NCBI GenBank assembly: GCA_028818225.1
Contig: JAPPOG010000032.1
Span: 1 to 59,345 of the forward strand
DNA length: 59,345 nt
Direction: 5' to 3'
From: Gammaproteobacteria bacterium
GTDB lineage: Bacteria; Pseudomonadota; Gammaproteobacteria; Pseudomonadales; Pseudohongiellaceae
Both the position numbers and the translations under genes were made by a program. The stretch's first letter is position 1. Each line of letters opens with the position of its first letter. This document shows, piece after piece, positions 1 through 8,634 of this stretch. Below the pieces are notes generated by a model, which was not told the origin of the DNA, did not search any database, and was given only the letters and a program-made list of their open reading frames with translations.

Positions 1-157
1 TAATCAGTCAAATTAACGGATTATCTATTTCAATACAGTTAGTAAATTAATAAACTGAATATAAACCTCACCCGAAATACTGAGGGGTCACAGAATACAA
101 ATGTGATCTGCTCCAAACCCTTAACTTCTTAAGTAACACAATCTACCTGAGATAGTA

Positions 158-679
158 ATGAAGATTGAATACACTAAATTAGCTGAACTCATAGGATTTG
201 TGGCTGATTTCGTTTCCCTGCTATTTGTCGGCTATGAGATCCGTCAATCAAATACCATAGCAAAAGTCACAACTGAGTATGAAATTCGTAACAATCAGTC
301 AGCTGCAAACGAACTAATAATGACCGACCCAGAATTCGCTGCGCTCATGGCTAAGTGGGCTGACCCAAATTCTGAACCAAAGGGTGGTGAAATGATGCGG
401 GCATATGCATTTATTCTTAGACAAATGAATTTCTGGTCTGCAGCGGCAACATCCTATGAGAATGGAATGCTTACGGACGAAACCTACGACTGGGTGAAAG
501 AAGACATACAATCTACGATGTCGCTTCCAGGGATTTGGCTTCTGACTCGCGAAGTTATAAACCTGAGGTCGGCAGTTGGCAACACATCAATTATGCAACT
601 AGTTACTGAGGAACTTGATTCGTCTGGAGTTCCTAAGGAAACTGATTTGGATTTGCAAGCCGAGTTATTGAAGAATTAG
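158..679 (+). CDS. Small membrane-anchored protein of unknown function
   Basis: 173 residues. An N-terminal hydrophobic segment (about residues 8-27) is followed by a soluble, mostly helical region, so a single membrane anchor is likely. The ELIGF...GYEIRQSN stretch resembles the N-terminus of the broken gene at 24034, which has ELLGALGV...AYQVKDSA; the two appear to belong to one uncharacterised family. The family reading is from memory of similar proteins with a membrane helix followed by a YQ(I/V)+ segment. No catalytic motif is visible. It is a lone gene with about 180 bases before the next gene. Function unknown. Confidence 0.7.
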   Translation: MKIEYTKLAELIGFVADFVSLLFVGYEIRQSNTIAKVTTEYEIRNNQSAANELIMTDPEFAALMAKWADPNSEPKGGEMMRAYAFILRQMNFWSAAATSYENGMLTDETYDWVKEDIQSTMSLPGIWLLTREVINLRSAVGNTSIMQLVTEELDSSGVPKETDLDLQAELLKN

Positions 680-863
680 GTTTGAACTTCGACAATGTCA
701 ATGAAACTAATTAGCATTGACCAACACATAACAAACAGTTGAATGGGTCGACCCGACCACACAACACTTTCGAAAACTGACTTCCACCAGCCTCTATTTC
801 TAGCCAGCTTGCGCCAGAACTGGGATTCAATTACCTTTGGCGCTCCTCGAACTGGAGCAATTT

Positions 864-2420
864 ATGTCCTGGCAAGACGAAATCGATCAACTAAAACGCC
901 GTGAAGCACTGGCCCAGAAGATGGGTGGCGAAGAGCGTATTCAACGCCAGCATGATAATGGACGGCTGACCGTGCGCGAACGTATCGAAAAGCTTGTGGA
1001 CAAAGACAGCTTTCGCGAGATTGGCGCACTTGCTGGAAAAGCTGAATACGATGATGAAGGAAAGCTACAGAATTTTATGCCTTCTAATTTTGTTCTGGGC
1101 ACAGCGGACATAAATGGTCGTCGGGTTGTCCTCGGCGGTGATGATTTTACTGTGCGCGGCGGAGCCGCCGATGCCAAGGTGGGAGACAAATCAGGTTACG
1201 GCGAACAATACGCTTTAGAAATGCGTATGCCATTAGTGCGACTGGTTGATGGCAGCGGTGGTGGCGGTAGCGTTAAAACTTTGGAGATGGTTGGTCACTC
1301 TTACGTACCTGCCTTAAAAGGATTTGAAAAAACCATGCAGCTTATGGGAGTTGTTCCTGTCGTTTGCGCCTGTATGGGTTCGGTTGCCGGACTTGGCGCA
1401 GTGCGCGTCACTATTTCTCATTTCTCTTTGATGATTAAGGAAACCAGCCAGTTATTTGTTGCCGGACCTCCGGTTGTAGAACGTGGTTTCGGCAAACCAG
1501 TTGAGAAGAACGAGCTTGGTGGCTCGCAGATTCATGCCAATCTAAGCGGTGCTGTTGATAATGAAGTAGACACTGAGGAAGAAGCATTCGAAGTCATCAA
1601 ACAGTTTCTTTCTTACCTGCCCCAGAACGTATGGCAGGCTCCGCCTCGAGTTGAATGTAATGATCCCGTAAATAGAAAAGATGAATCTCTTTTGTCAGTC
1701 ATTCCTCGCGACCGCCGGCAGATGTATGAAGTGCGAGACATTATTAATTCCATTGTCGATAAAGATTCATTCTTTGAAATTAATCCTGGTTATGGCAAAT
1801 CGCTGGTTGTTGGCCTGGCAAGACTCGATGGTTATGCAGTTGGCATAATGGCCAACGATACCTGTTTCGATGGTGGCGCGGTAACCGCAACTGCATCGGA
1901 AAAGATGATGCGCTTCGTGGATCTCTGCGACACCTTTCATTTACCCATGGTGAACCTGGTTGATAACCCGGGATTTCTCATTGGAGTGAAAGCAGAAGAA
2001 GAAGGCACAGTGAGATTAGGCAGTCGCGCCTTAATGGCGGTGTATCAATCTACTATTCCCTGGGTGTCATTCCTTATTCGACGTTGCTATGGCGTTGCCG
2101 GCGGTGGTCATGGTCGTGATGGTTTGAATCTGCGTTATGCCTGGCCTTCGGCGGACTGGGGGTCACTACCTATCGAAGGGGGCGTCCAGGCTGCCTATCG
2201 CCGTGATATCGAAGCCGCTGAAAATCCTGATGAACGGCGCCGAGAACTGGAAGACATGCTGGAACAGTATCGCTCTCCACTGCGTACGGCCGAAGCTTTT
2301 GGCATTGAAGAGGTGATCGATCCAAGGAATACACGACCTATCCTCTGTGACTGGGTAAAGCTGGCCTACGAAATAATTCCAACCCAACTTGGACCCAAAT
2401 CCCGCACGCCTCGACCCTGA
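864..2420 (+). CDS. Acyl-CoA carboxylase, carboxyltransferase (beta) subunit
   Basis: 518 residues, the usual length for propionyl-/methylcrotonyl-/geranyl-type carboxyltransferase subunits, which move CO2 from carboxybiotin to an acyl-CoA in the cytoplasm. Both crotonase-like halves are present: an N-terminal half with the glycine-rich run near GSGGGGSV, and a C-terminal half with NPGFLIGVKAEEEG and GVAGGGHG. An in-frame TTG lies 27 bases upstream, but the ATG at 864 has GGAG six bases before it and gives a normal MSWQDEIDQL start. No biotin carboxylase (alpha) subunit is adjacent, so the partner must be encoded elsewhere. The exact acyl-CoA cannot be read from sequence; a branched-chain or propionyl-like substrate is likely. 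Confidence 0.9.
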   Translation: MSWQDEIDQLKRREALAQKMGGEERIQRQHDNGRLTVRERIEKLVDKDSFREIGALAGKAEYDDEGKLQNFMPSNFVLGTADINGRRVVLGGDDFTVRGGAADAKVGDKSGYGEQYALEMRMPLVRLVDGSGGGGSVKTLEMVGHSYVPALKGFEKTMQLMGVVPVVCACMGSVAGLGAVRVTISHFSLMIKETSQLFVAGPPVVERGFGKPVEKNELGGSQIHANLSGAVDNEVDTEEEAFEVIKQFLSYLPQNVWQAPPRVECNDPVNRKDESLLSVIPRDRRQMYEVRDIINSIVDKDSFFEINPGYGKSLVVGLARLDGYAVGIMANDTCFDGGAVTATASEKMMRFVDLCDTFHLPMVNLVDNPGFLIGVKAEEEGTVRLGSRALMAVYQSTIPWVSFLIRRCYGVAGGGHGRDGLNLRYAWPSADWGSLPIEGGVQAAYRRDIEAAENPDERRRELEDMLEQYRSPLRTAEAFGIEEVIDPRNTRPILCDWVKLAYEIIPTQLGPKSRTPRP

Positions 2421-2848
2421 TCTCCCTTTCAGCTGCCACTACCTCCAGCAGGCTTTCGCGAAGGGCGTAGGTTGGTGGACAGTAGCTTTACCCTGTCGCC
2501 ACAGATCAGCCTGTTTGACGAAGCATGGTTTAGTAGCGGAGAAATACAGTCTGCCAGGGAGGGCGGCCGATATCCATGCGGCCTGTTGCTGGCCCAAACG
2601 GATTGCAATCAGCAATGGTGGTCCGCTCGCACACAGACAAAAGGCAGTCGATTTTCTGAGGTTTCTGATGGATTAAGCGTCTTCCCATTCACGCAACTGG
2701 ACAATGCCTCACCTCGGGGATACCTTTTGTTCTTCCTACAAGCCCGGGCTCGGGTATTCCGGCCCTGGCCAGGTAAGGGCTGAAAAGCGGAGGGAAACTG
2801 GATTGCCATCGCGTGCGTACCTAAAAGAAAAAAGCTTAAGGTGAAAAA
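2421..2848. other. Non-coding gap at the edge of a GC-rich patch
   Basis: About 430 bases with no gene I can support. Short open frames on both strands have no recognisable protein character. The base composition moves towards the GC-rich style of the following gene, so this may be the left part of an insertion. A Shine-Dalgarno-like AAGGTG sits just before the ATG at 2849. Confidence 0.4.
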
Positions 2849-5257
2849 ATGAATAAACCCGTCCTATATACCGCCGCAGCGCTCATTGCAGGGGTTCTAG
2901 TCTATATTGGCAGTGTCATATTGATCGGCGAGCAGGTTGAGTCGGCGATCAGCAGCATCGAAGCGGATATGATTCAGTCCGATGAGTTGATCGTGCATCG
3001 CTTTGAGTATGAGAGTGGATTTGGCGGGGGTGTGCTCAGCTATGATCTGGAGTTGTCTTCCGCTTTTGACGGCATGGCCGGCGACTTGCTGACGGAACTT
3101 GCCGCGGTTATTGGAGAACTGCGCGCAGAAGGCACTCTGGATGTGACCCATGGCCCCTGGATCGGCGACGGAATGGGTTTTGCAGCGGCCGGAACTAAGC
3201 TGGAATTTCCGGTGGGGGATGAAGTCCGACAGCTGCTGCCGCAGTATCCCGGCAGCGCACCGGCGGCAACGGTTTACGCCTCGGTGGAACTCGGCGGCAG
3301 CGTCAACCTGCGCCTTGAGACTCTGGCCTACGACGGCCGGCTGGTCATGGAAGACGAATCGATCACACTGACTACAGCAGGTATCGGCGCTGGGCTGATG
3401 TTCAGTGGTGAAGACGTAGTTGTGGGCTTTGACATCAGCACGTTCAAGCTGTCTGACGAGGCGACGGAATTCCTGTTAGATGGCATGGCGCTGGGCCTTG
3501 AGACCAGCGACAGCGTGTCGGAACTGGCTCTTTCCTTCGATCTCGACGAGCTGTCGGTCAGCGACACTGACTCGGAGACTCAGCTTAGCGTGCAGTCAAT
3601 TGGCGGATCCGGCAGTTCCAGAAGTTTTCTGCCGGGCATCTGGCTGGGAGACAATGATTTTTCCATCGAGCGGGTTTCGCTGGCGGTGGAAGAGACAGCG
3701 GTCGAAGCGCTGAATATCAGAGTTTTCGGCGGAATCGATGAGGACTCGGATGGCTTGCTTGCCGCGTCGTCTCTGCTCAATATCAGCGAGCTCAAGGTTG
3801 CGGAGGCCTCTGTCAACGGGATCGAGCTGGGCGTCGGCTATGAAAATATTAATGCCGAAGCGCTGTCCGACTTTATCCAGCTGAGCGAGGAATTCAATGT
3901 CAACTCGGTGGATGTGGCTGAACTGCTGGGCGCCTTGCTGTCGATGGTTAATGCGCTTTCTGCGGACGGGCCGACTCTAACAGTTGCGCCAATTGCTATC
4001 TCTCTGGTGGAGTCCGGGGATACGAGTGCGGCGTTCAGCGTTGGGTTCAGTGGGATTGCCGCCATCGAGGAGGCGACCGCCGAAGAGCTGTTCGAGGCGA
4101 TGAGCCTGTCGGGTGAGTTCAGCATCACTGCAGATGCCGTGCGTAAGCTGATCGAGATTGGTCTCATCAGCTCCGATGACACGCTGTCGGCACAGGAACT
4201 GGAAAGTGCCGTTGACTCCGGTTATCAACAGTTGATCTCAGCGATTGAGGGTTCCGGGTTCGTGGCGATCAGCGATACAGGCCTCTCAACCCGGGTTGAG
4301 GTGTCCGGCGGTGCGATGCGAATCAACGGCGAAGAAACCGAGGCCGGCGCAGAGCTGTTTGCGGCGGCGCTTAGCCAGCTGGGAGACTCCGGCGCGATGG
4401 CTTCTGATGCCGATACTTCTGATTTCCCGGAAGAGGCGCTGTATGACAATGTGTCCCTGGTCACGGGTTTCAATCCGGACCCCTATCTCGTCAGTATCTT
4501 GGCCGGTGGCGACAGTGCCGCCGCAGAGGAACTGGGCGCGGACTGCGTAGGGAACGTCACTTCAATGCAGCCGGATGTTGCTCTGAACTATACGGCCGGT
4601 TCTAGTTTTGGCCTTTATCTCTATGCAGAGGCTGCGGAAGACACTACCCTCATAGTTCTCGGACCTGACGGCTGGTACTGCGATGACGACAGCCATGGCG
4701 ACCTGAACCCGGGCGTTACCTTCGATAGCCCTTCCAGTGGTGACTACCTGATCTGGGTTGGGACCTACGGCGGTGGCGTAGTGGATGCAGAGCTCGGAAT
4801 CACGGAAACGCTCTTCGGGGACACAGCGGGGGCGGTCACGTCGTCGAGCAGTGTGGATGCTAGCGACTTCCCGTCTGACGGCTTGTTTGAGAATGTCTCT
4901 CTGACCACCGGTTTTACGCCAGACCCCTATTCGGTGGAGCTGACTGCTGGTGGCGACAACCCGGCTTCAAGCGAGCTTGGCACGGAATGCACCGGCAATG
5001 TGACCTCCAGCCAGCCGGACGTGGTGCTCAACTACACGGCCGGTTCTGATTATGGACTGTCCCTCTACGCTGAATCGGACTCGGACACCACGCTGATTGT
5101 GCTGACGCCAAGCGGCTGGCGGTGCGACGACGACAGCTATGGTGACCTGAATCCCAACATCAGGCTCGACAGCCCGCAATCCGGTGACTATCTGATCTGG
5201 ATTGGCACTTATGATAGTGGTGTCGCTGACGCGGAACTGGGCTTCTCTGAGTATTGA
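2849..5257 (+). CDS. DUF945 (YdgA-like) protein with two C-terminal PPC-like repeats
   Basis: 802 residues. The N-terminal membrane anchor (residues 5-27) followed by GEQVESAIS and a YESGFGGGVLSYD stretch is typical of the DUF945/YdgA family, whose function is poorly known. After about residue 520 come two tandem copies (about 520-650 and 668-802) of a beta-rich module. Each has DFP...N(V/L)SL.TGF.PDPY, a Cys near GN(V)TS.QPDV, DTTLIVL, a second Cys in (Y/R)CDDDS, and SGDYLIW(V/I)GTY. They resemble PPC-type beta-sandwich domains of secreted enzymes, and the two Cys in each copy may form a disulfide. Typical DUF945 proteins are about 500 residues and lack these repeats, so this is an unusual fusion. 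The gene is clearly more GC-rich than its neighbours and lies beside a transposase remnant, suggesting transfer. Confidence 0.75.
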   Translation: MNKPVLYTAAALIAGVLVYIGSVILIGEQVESAISSIEADMIQSDELIVHRFEYESGFGGGVLSYDLELSSAFDGMAGDLLTELAAVIGELRAEGTLDVTHGPWIGDGMGFAAAGTKLEFPVGDEVRQLLPQYPGSAPAATVYASVELGGSVNLRLETLAYDGRLVMEDESITLTTAGIGAGLMFSGEDVVVGFDISTFKLSDEATEFLLDGMALGLETSDSVSELALSFDLDELSVSDTDSETQLSVQSIGGSGSSRSFLPGIWLGDNDFSIERVSLAVEETAVEALNIRVFGGIDEDSDGLLAASSLLNISELKVAEASVNGIELGVGYENINAEALSDFIQLSEEFNVNSVDVAELLGALLSMVNALSADGPTLTVAPIAISLVESGDTSAAFSVGFSGIAAIEEATAEELFEAMSLSGEFSITADAVRKLIEIGLISSDDTLSAQELESAVDSGYQQLISAIEGSGFVAISDTGLSTRVEVSGGAMRINGEETEAGAELFAAALSQLGDSGAMASDADTSDFPEEALYDNVSLVTGFNPDPYLVSILAGGDSAAAEELGADCVGNVTSMQPDVALNYTAGSSFGLYLYAEAAEDTTLIVLGPDGWYCDDDSHGDLNPGVTFDSPSSGDYLIWVGTYGGGVVDAELGITETLFGDTAGAVTSSSSVDASDFPSDGLFENVSLTTGFTPDPYSVELTAGGDNPASSELGTECTGNVTSSQPDVVLNYTAGSDYGLSLYAESDSDTTLIVLTPSGWRCDDDSYGDLNPNIRLDSPQSGDYLIWIGTYDSGVADAELGFSEY

Positions 5258-5296
5258 TTTAGCTCTCTGCAGAAATTTCGGCCGGGTCTCTCGAAG

Positions 5297-5325
5297 GGAT
5301 CAAAGGGGTCAGAGTAGTTTGATCC
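5297..5325. repeat. Perfect 8-bp hairpin around GGGGTCAGAGTAG
   Basis: GGATCAAA (5297-5304) and TTTGATCC (5318-5325) form a perfect inverted repeat around the 13-base loop GGGGTCAGAGTAG. From general knowledge, GGGGTCAGAGT palindromes are common beside transposase genes in proteobacteria. Here it lies directly before an IS91-like transposase remnant and after the GC-rich DUF945 gene, so it probably marks a mobile-element edge. No poly-T follows, so a terminator role is unlikely. Confidence 0.5.
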
Positions 5326-5510
5326 AGTTCGCTATGAGCTGAAGACACCATTCCGCAACGGCACTACCCATGTGATCTTTGAGCCGCTGGATTTTATTGC
5401 CAGACTGGCAGCCCTGGTAGCCAAACCGAGAGTGAACCTGACACGGTTCCATGGCGTCTTCGCACCCAACAGCAGACACCGCGCCGCCATCACACCCGCG
5501 GGAACTCGAA
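5318..5510 (+). pseudogene. C-terminal remnant of an IS91-family (Y2_Tnp) transposase
   Basis: The frame is open only after a stop at 5315. It encodes VRYELKTPFRNGTTHVIF followed by EPLDFIARLAALVAKPRVN, LTRFHGVFAPNSRHRAAITP. This is the highly characteristic C-terminal end of IS91-type HUH/Y2 transposases. The similarity stops near 5510 and the rest of the frame (to 5554) looks unrelated. No N-terminal zinc-binding region or catalytic HUH/tyrosine part exists upstream, so this is a dead fragment. It supports past insertion of an IS91-like element, a class known to carry adjacent DNA by one-ended transposition, possibly including the DUF945 gene. Confidence 0.8.
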
Positions 5511-5585
5511 CATTAGTTAATTCCTTACTGGATTCACTAAATAGAATCCGCTAGAGTGCTCTCTCATTTTCTGTAGATCAAGGCA

Positions 5586-5861
5586 ATGAAAAAATCAGCA
5601 ACGCTTCTACTGCTGTCGTACATAGTGTTTTCTTGTCAGTCAGGTCCAAATTTTCGCAATATGACCGCCCAGGAATTGGGTGCGTACAACCTTAACAGGC
5701 CGGTTGAAGAGCGAGTTCATTGTTACATGAGAGAGCACACCAGCAGCCGCATTCCCCGGGTCGTATGCCAAACGCTGGGAGAAATTTACGGATCAAATGG
5801 TGACAATGCTATGACAATCAACAACGCCATTCCTAACGGGCAAATATTTGATATCAACTAA
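5586..5861 (+). CDS. Small lipoprotein with a paired-Cys TSSRI motif
   Basis: 91 residues. The N-terminus MKKSATLLLLSYIVFSC is a lipoprotein signal with the lipobox Cys at 17, so the mature protein is probably anchored to a membrane facing the periplasm. The body holds VHCYMREHTSSRIPRVVC. The same pattern (C, E, TSS, basic residue, I, C) occurs in the secreted protein at 15225, suggesting a shared disulfide-closed fold. AAGG precedes the ATG. The stop overlaps by four bases the stop of the convergent gene. Function unknown. Confidence 0.7.
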   Translation: MKKSATLLLLSYIVFSCQSGPNFRNMTAQELGAYNLNRPVEERVHCYMREHTSSRIPRVVCQTLGEIYGSNGDNAMTINNAIPNGQIFDIN

Positions 5862-6979
5862 ACTGCCGACCGCAGCTTAGCTTCTAACAACTCAAGACTG
5901 GCATCCCGGGCAGCAGCGATTGCGGCCTGCTGGTTTGCCTGTACATCGTGCCAGTGATTTTCATAGCGGGAGAATGGATCAATAACGCCGCTTTCTTCGC
6001 CACTCAATGCTTCCATGATGGCAATGCCACAAAACGGTACATAGCCAGCCGAATAACCACCTTCATGACAAACCAGCAAACGACCATCGCATAGAGATTC
6101 TGCGGCGTTTACCAACGCAGTCGCCATGTGCCGGTAATGGTTGGAGAGCAGCATCATATGACCCAAGGGATCCCAGGTTGATGCGTCCAGGCCGTTGGCC
6201 ACCAGTATCATGTCAGGCTGGTACAAATTAAGTGCAGGCAGGACGATGGATTCGAAAGCCTGCTTGTAGGCTCCCCCTCCACAACCAGGTGGTAAAGGAA
6301 TGTTAATATTATATCCTTCGCCATCACCATCGCCGCGATCATTAATCGTTCCGGTGTTATAGGGATAGAGGGAATCTTCGTGAAGGGAAATCGTTAATAC
6401 CGATGGATCGTTATAGAAAACCGACTCAGTGCCATTACCATGATGCACATCCCAATCCACCACCGCGAGCTTGTTAATATTGTCCCGTAACAAGAACTCC
6501 TTGGCGGCGATGGCCACGTTGGCGAATATGCAGAATCCCCTGCCGCGATCAGCCTCCGCGTGGTGACCACAGGGCCTGATCAGGGCATAGGCATTCTTTA
6601 TTTCCCCATCCAGAATGGCATTGCCAGCGGCGATGGCACCACCTGCTGCCAGCAATGCAATCTCATAACTGCCCGGACCAAATGGCGTGGACTCGCCTGC
6701 ATTACCGCCCTTGTCTGCACTCAGGGCTTTGATATGTGCAACATAGTCCGGCTTGTGTACACGACAAACCTGATCGACACTGGCATAAACCGGTTCGATG
6801 GATTTGAGTTTTTGAGTAAAACCGTAGGCGTCCATTAAATTTTTCAGACGTCTTTTGGTTTCGGCATTTTCGAAATGAGTCCAGGGCTGGAAATCACCGG
6901 ACACCGGCAAAACACCCAGGGCATTGCCGGTGTCATGCCACATGTACTTCTCGTGCCAGACAAATCCTGTTGACTTCAC
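5858..6979 (-). CDS. Histone deacetylase family (class II-like) amidohydrolase
   Basis: 373 residues. These zinc enzymes remove acetyl groups from lysine or polyamines; bacterial members often act on acetylpolyamines or other small amides. Visible catalytic features: the His pair in RPCGHHAE (139-140), the WDVHHGNGT motif with zinc ligands Asp177 and His179, the third ligand Asp265 in ANGLDAS.WDPLG, and the transition-state Tyr309 in EGGYSAGY. No signal peptide, so cytoplasmic. Start is GTG with AAGGA about nine bases upstream. It is the last gene of a four-gene minus-strand operon (DUF3500, sugar dehydrogenase-like, carboxylesterase, this gene), 27 bases after its neighbour. The substrate is unknown. 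Confidence 0.88.
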   Translation of the reverse strand: MKSTGFVWHEKYMWHDTGNALGVLPVSGDFQPWTHFENAETKRRLKNLMDAYGFTQKLKSIEPVYASVDQVCRVHKPDYVAHIKALSADKGGNAGESTPFGPGSYEIALLAAGGAIAAGNAILDGEIKNAYALIRPCGHHAEADRGRGFCIFANVAIAAKEFLLRDNINKLAVVDWDVHHGNGTESVFYNDPSVLTISLHEDSLYPYNTGTINDRGDGDGEGYNINIPLPPGCGGGAYKQAFESIVLPALNLYQPDMILVANGLDASTWDPLGHMMLLSNHYRHMATALVNAAESLCDGRLLVCHEGGYSAGYVPFCGIAIMEALSGEESGVIDPFSRYENHWHDVQANQQAAIAAARDASLELLEAKLRSAV

Positions 6980-7006
6980 TGAACTAAATCCTTGTTTTCA
7001 GTTCAA

Positions 7007-8614
7007 CTAACGGCGTTCGAGGAAGATTCGCTCCATACGATCTAGCTCGGCCTTGCGCGGGTGCACCGCGCTTCTAATTTCTGCATCCAGAATCTGGACT
7101 GTATCAGTATTTGGATCATAAGTCGGCCATTCTGGGAGACCTGGCCCGTTAGGATTGCCACTGCGGGCAAAATTAACCCAGTAATCTGCAAGCGTATCTG
7201 ACAATTGTTGATCCGCGGCATTCCAACCAAGTCCTACCAGATCAAGATTATTAAATACATACGCGAGCTCACCAGAATGATACGCACCCAGCGTGCGTTG
7301 CCCGCCATCATTGTTTAAATCAGTCATTGCCGGAACATAAAGCCTGAATACCGGTGGCTGGCGGGAGAAATAATACACATAAGCATCGTCGCCACGCTCT
7401 TCCACCAGTCGACCCCACAATCGAGAAGACAGAATAAAACCATTATCACCGGTAATAATCTTACGGGCATCCAGTGGGGAGTCTGCTATCTCATCGGCGT
7501 AGGCTGCTTTTATTTCTGAGGCGTAGTTACCGAATGCTCGATCGAGGTAGCTATTTAACTCTTCTTCTGAAATCGCTGGACTTAAATGCTGCAGACCAAA
7601 GTATTCATCTGCCAAGCCACCTACCATGACCGGAATGCGATTCTGGGTACCTGATCCCAGCATGTCATAAGGGCGAGCAGGCAAGACATAGCCATCGATA
7701 ACCGGCCCACCGCCGGAACCTGCGGTACTCATAGCCGAAATAATTTGTTGCGGTGGTATGTTCCGCATAGCTTCCAGCGCATCGGCATCGGTTCCGGTTA
7801 TGCCAAGCGCACCGGCGAAACGTTCACCGGCAAGATGACCATCATCCGCCAGCGTGCTGGAGGATTGCACACAGCCCGGCGATTGGCCGATTACACCGTG
7901 TACCTTGCCTTCCGTTAAAGGAGACGACATGAGTATGCAAACATCGGTGCCGCCAGCCGATTGACCAAAGATGGTTACCCGATTTGGATCACCGCCAAAA
8001 CCTTCGATATTGTTTTGCACCCAGTTCAGCACTTCCAGTTGATCCATGATGCCGTACATACCGGAAGTATTTTGTTCAGATTCATCAGTTAACGCGGGAT
8101 GGGCAAGAAAACCGAAAGCGCCTAAACGATAATTTGCAGTAACAATGATCGCACCGCGCTCAGCAAGGTTGGACCCATCAAAGATTAGGGGGCCACCATG
8201 ACCGGCCGTATTACCTCCTCCGTGAAACCAGACCATGACGGGTAACTCATCACCTGGATTTTCTGCCCCGGTAAACACATTCAGGTAAAGACAATCTTCG
8301 GAGCGATTCAGATCACCCCGCGCATAAAGTGAGGCATCGGAATTACGTGCCTGCCAACAGGCTGGACCAACCCGATCCGCCTGTCTTACACCGGCAAAAG
8401 GAATAGCCGGCTCAGGCGGTTTCCAGCGCAAATCCCTGACCGGTGGTGCCGCGAAGGCGATTCCCTGGAATACCGTGACGCCTTGCGCATGTTGTGATGA
8501 ATAGCCCTGATAGATGCCCGCTTCGGTAGAGACCCGGGAGACTTCACCGGAAACAAAATGAACAGGTAGTAAAATCAGGAAAGCAGTTAAGACAATTCTT
8601 TTGAGCTTGATCAT
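7007..8614 (-). CDS. Secreted type B carboxylesterase
   Basis: 535 residues, the family norm. A signal peptide (about 1-23, ending VSG) precedes a COesterase fold. Visible: SEDCLYLNVF, the oxyanion-hole FHGGGNTAGHGG, the nucleophile elbow FGQSAGG with the catalytic Ser, and the likely catalytic His in LGAYHSGEL. It should hydrolyse carboxylic esters in the periplasm or outside the cell. AGGA lies seven bases before the ATG. It is third in the operon running from 10932 to 5858, next to a PQQ sugar-dehydrogenase-like protein, so the released alcohol or sugar could feed that oxidation; this is inference. Confidence 0.92.
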   Translation of the reverse strand: MIKLKRIVLTAFLILLPVHFVSGEVSRVSTEAGIYQGYSSQHAQGVTVFQGIAFAAPPVRDLRWKPPEPAIPFAGVRQADRVGPACWQARNSDASLYARGDLNRSEDCLYLNVFTGAENPGDELPVMVWFHGGGNTAGHGGPLIFDGSNLAERGAIIVTANYRLGAFGFLAHPALTDESEQNTSGMYGIMDQLEVLNWVQNNIEGFGGDPNRVTIFGQSAGGTDVCILMSSPLTEGKVHGVIGQSPGCVQSSSTLADDGHLAGERFAGALGITGTDADALEAMRNIPPQQIISAMSTAGSGGGPVIDGYVLPARPYDMLGSGTQNRIPVMVGGLADEYFGLQHLSPAISEEELNSYLDRAFGNYASEIKAAYADEIADSPLDARKIITGDNGFILSSRLWGRLVEERGDDAYVYYFSRQPPVFRLYVPAMTDLNNDGGQRTLGAYHSGELAYVFNNLDLVGLGWNAADQQLSDTLADYWVNFARSGNPNGPGLPEWPTYDPNTDTVQILDAEIRSAVHPRKAELDRMERIFLERR

Positions 8615-8634
8615 GGGTAATTCCTGAATTGTAT

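Noticed and set aside
697..721. GTCAATG/CATTGAC dyad after the first gene
   Set aside because: Only 7 bp, no T tract; could be chance.
837..863. TTG start 27 bases before the carboxyltransferase ATG
   Set aside because: The ATG at 864 has a well-spaced GGAG; the TTG has none.
2389..2783. Open frames in the gap after the carboxyltransferase gene
   Set aside because: Overlap each other and have no protein family character.
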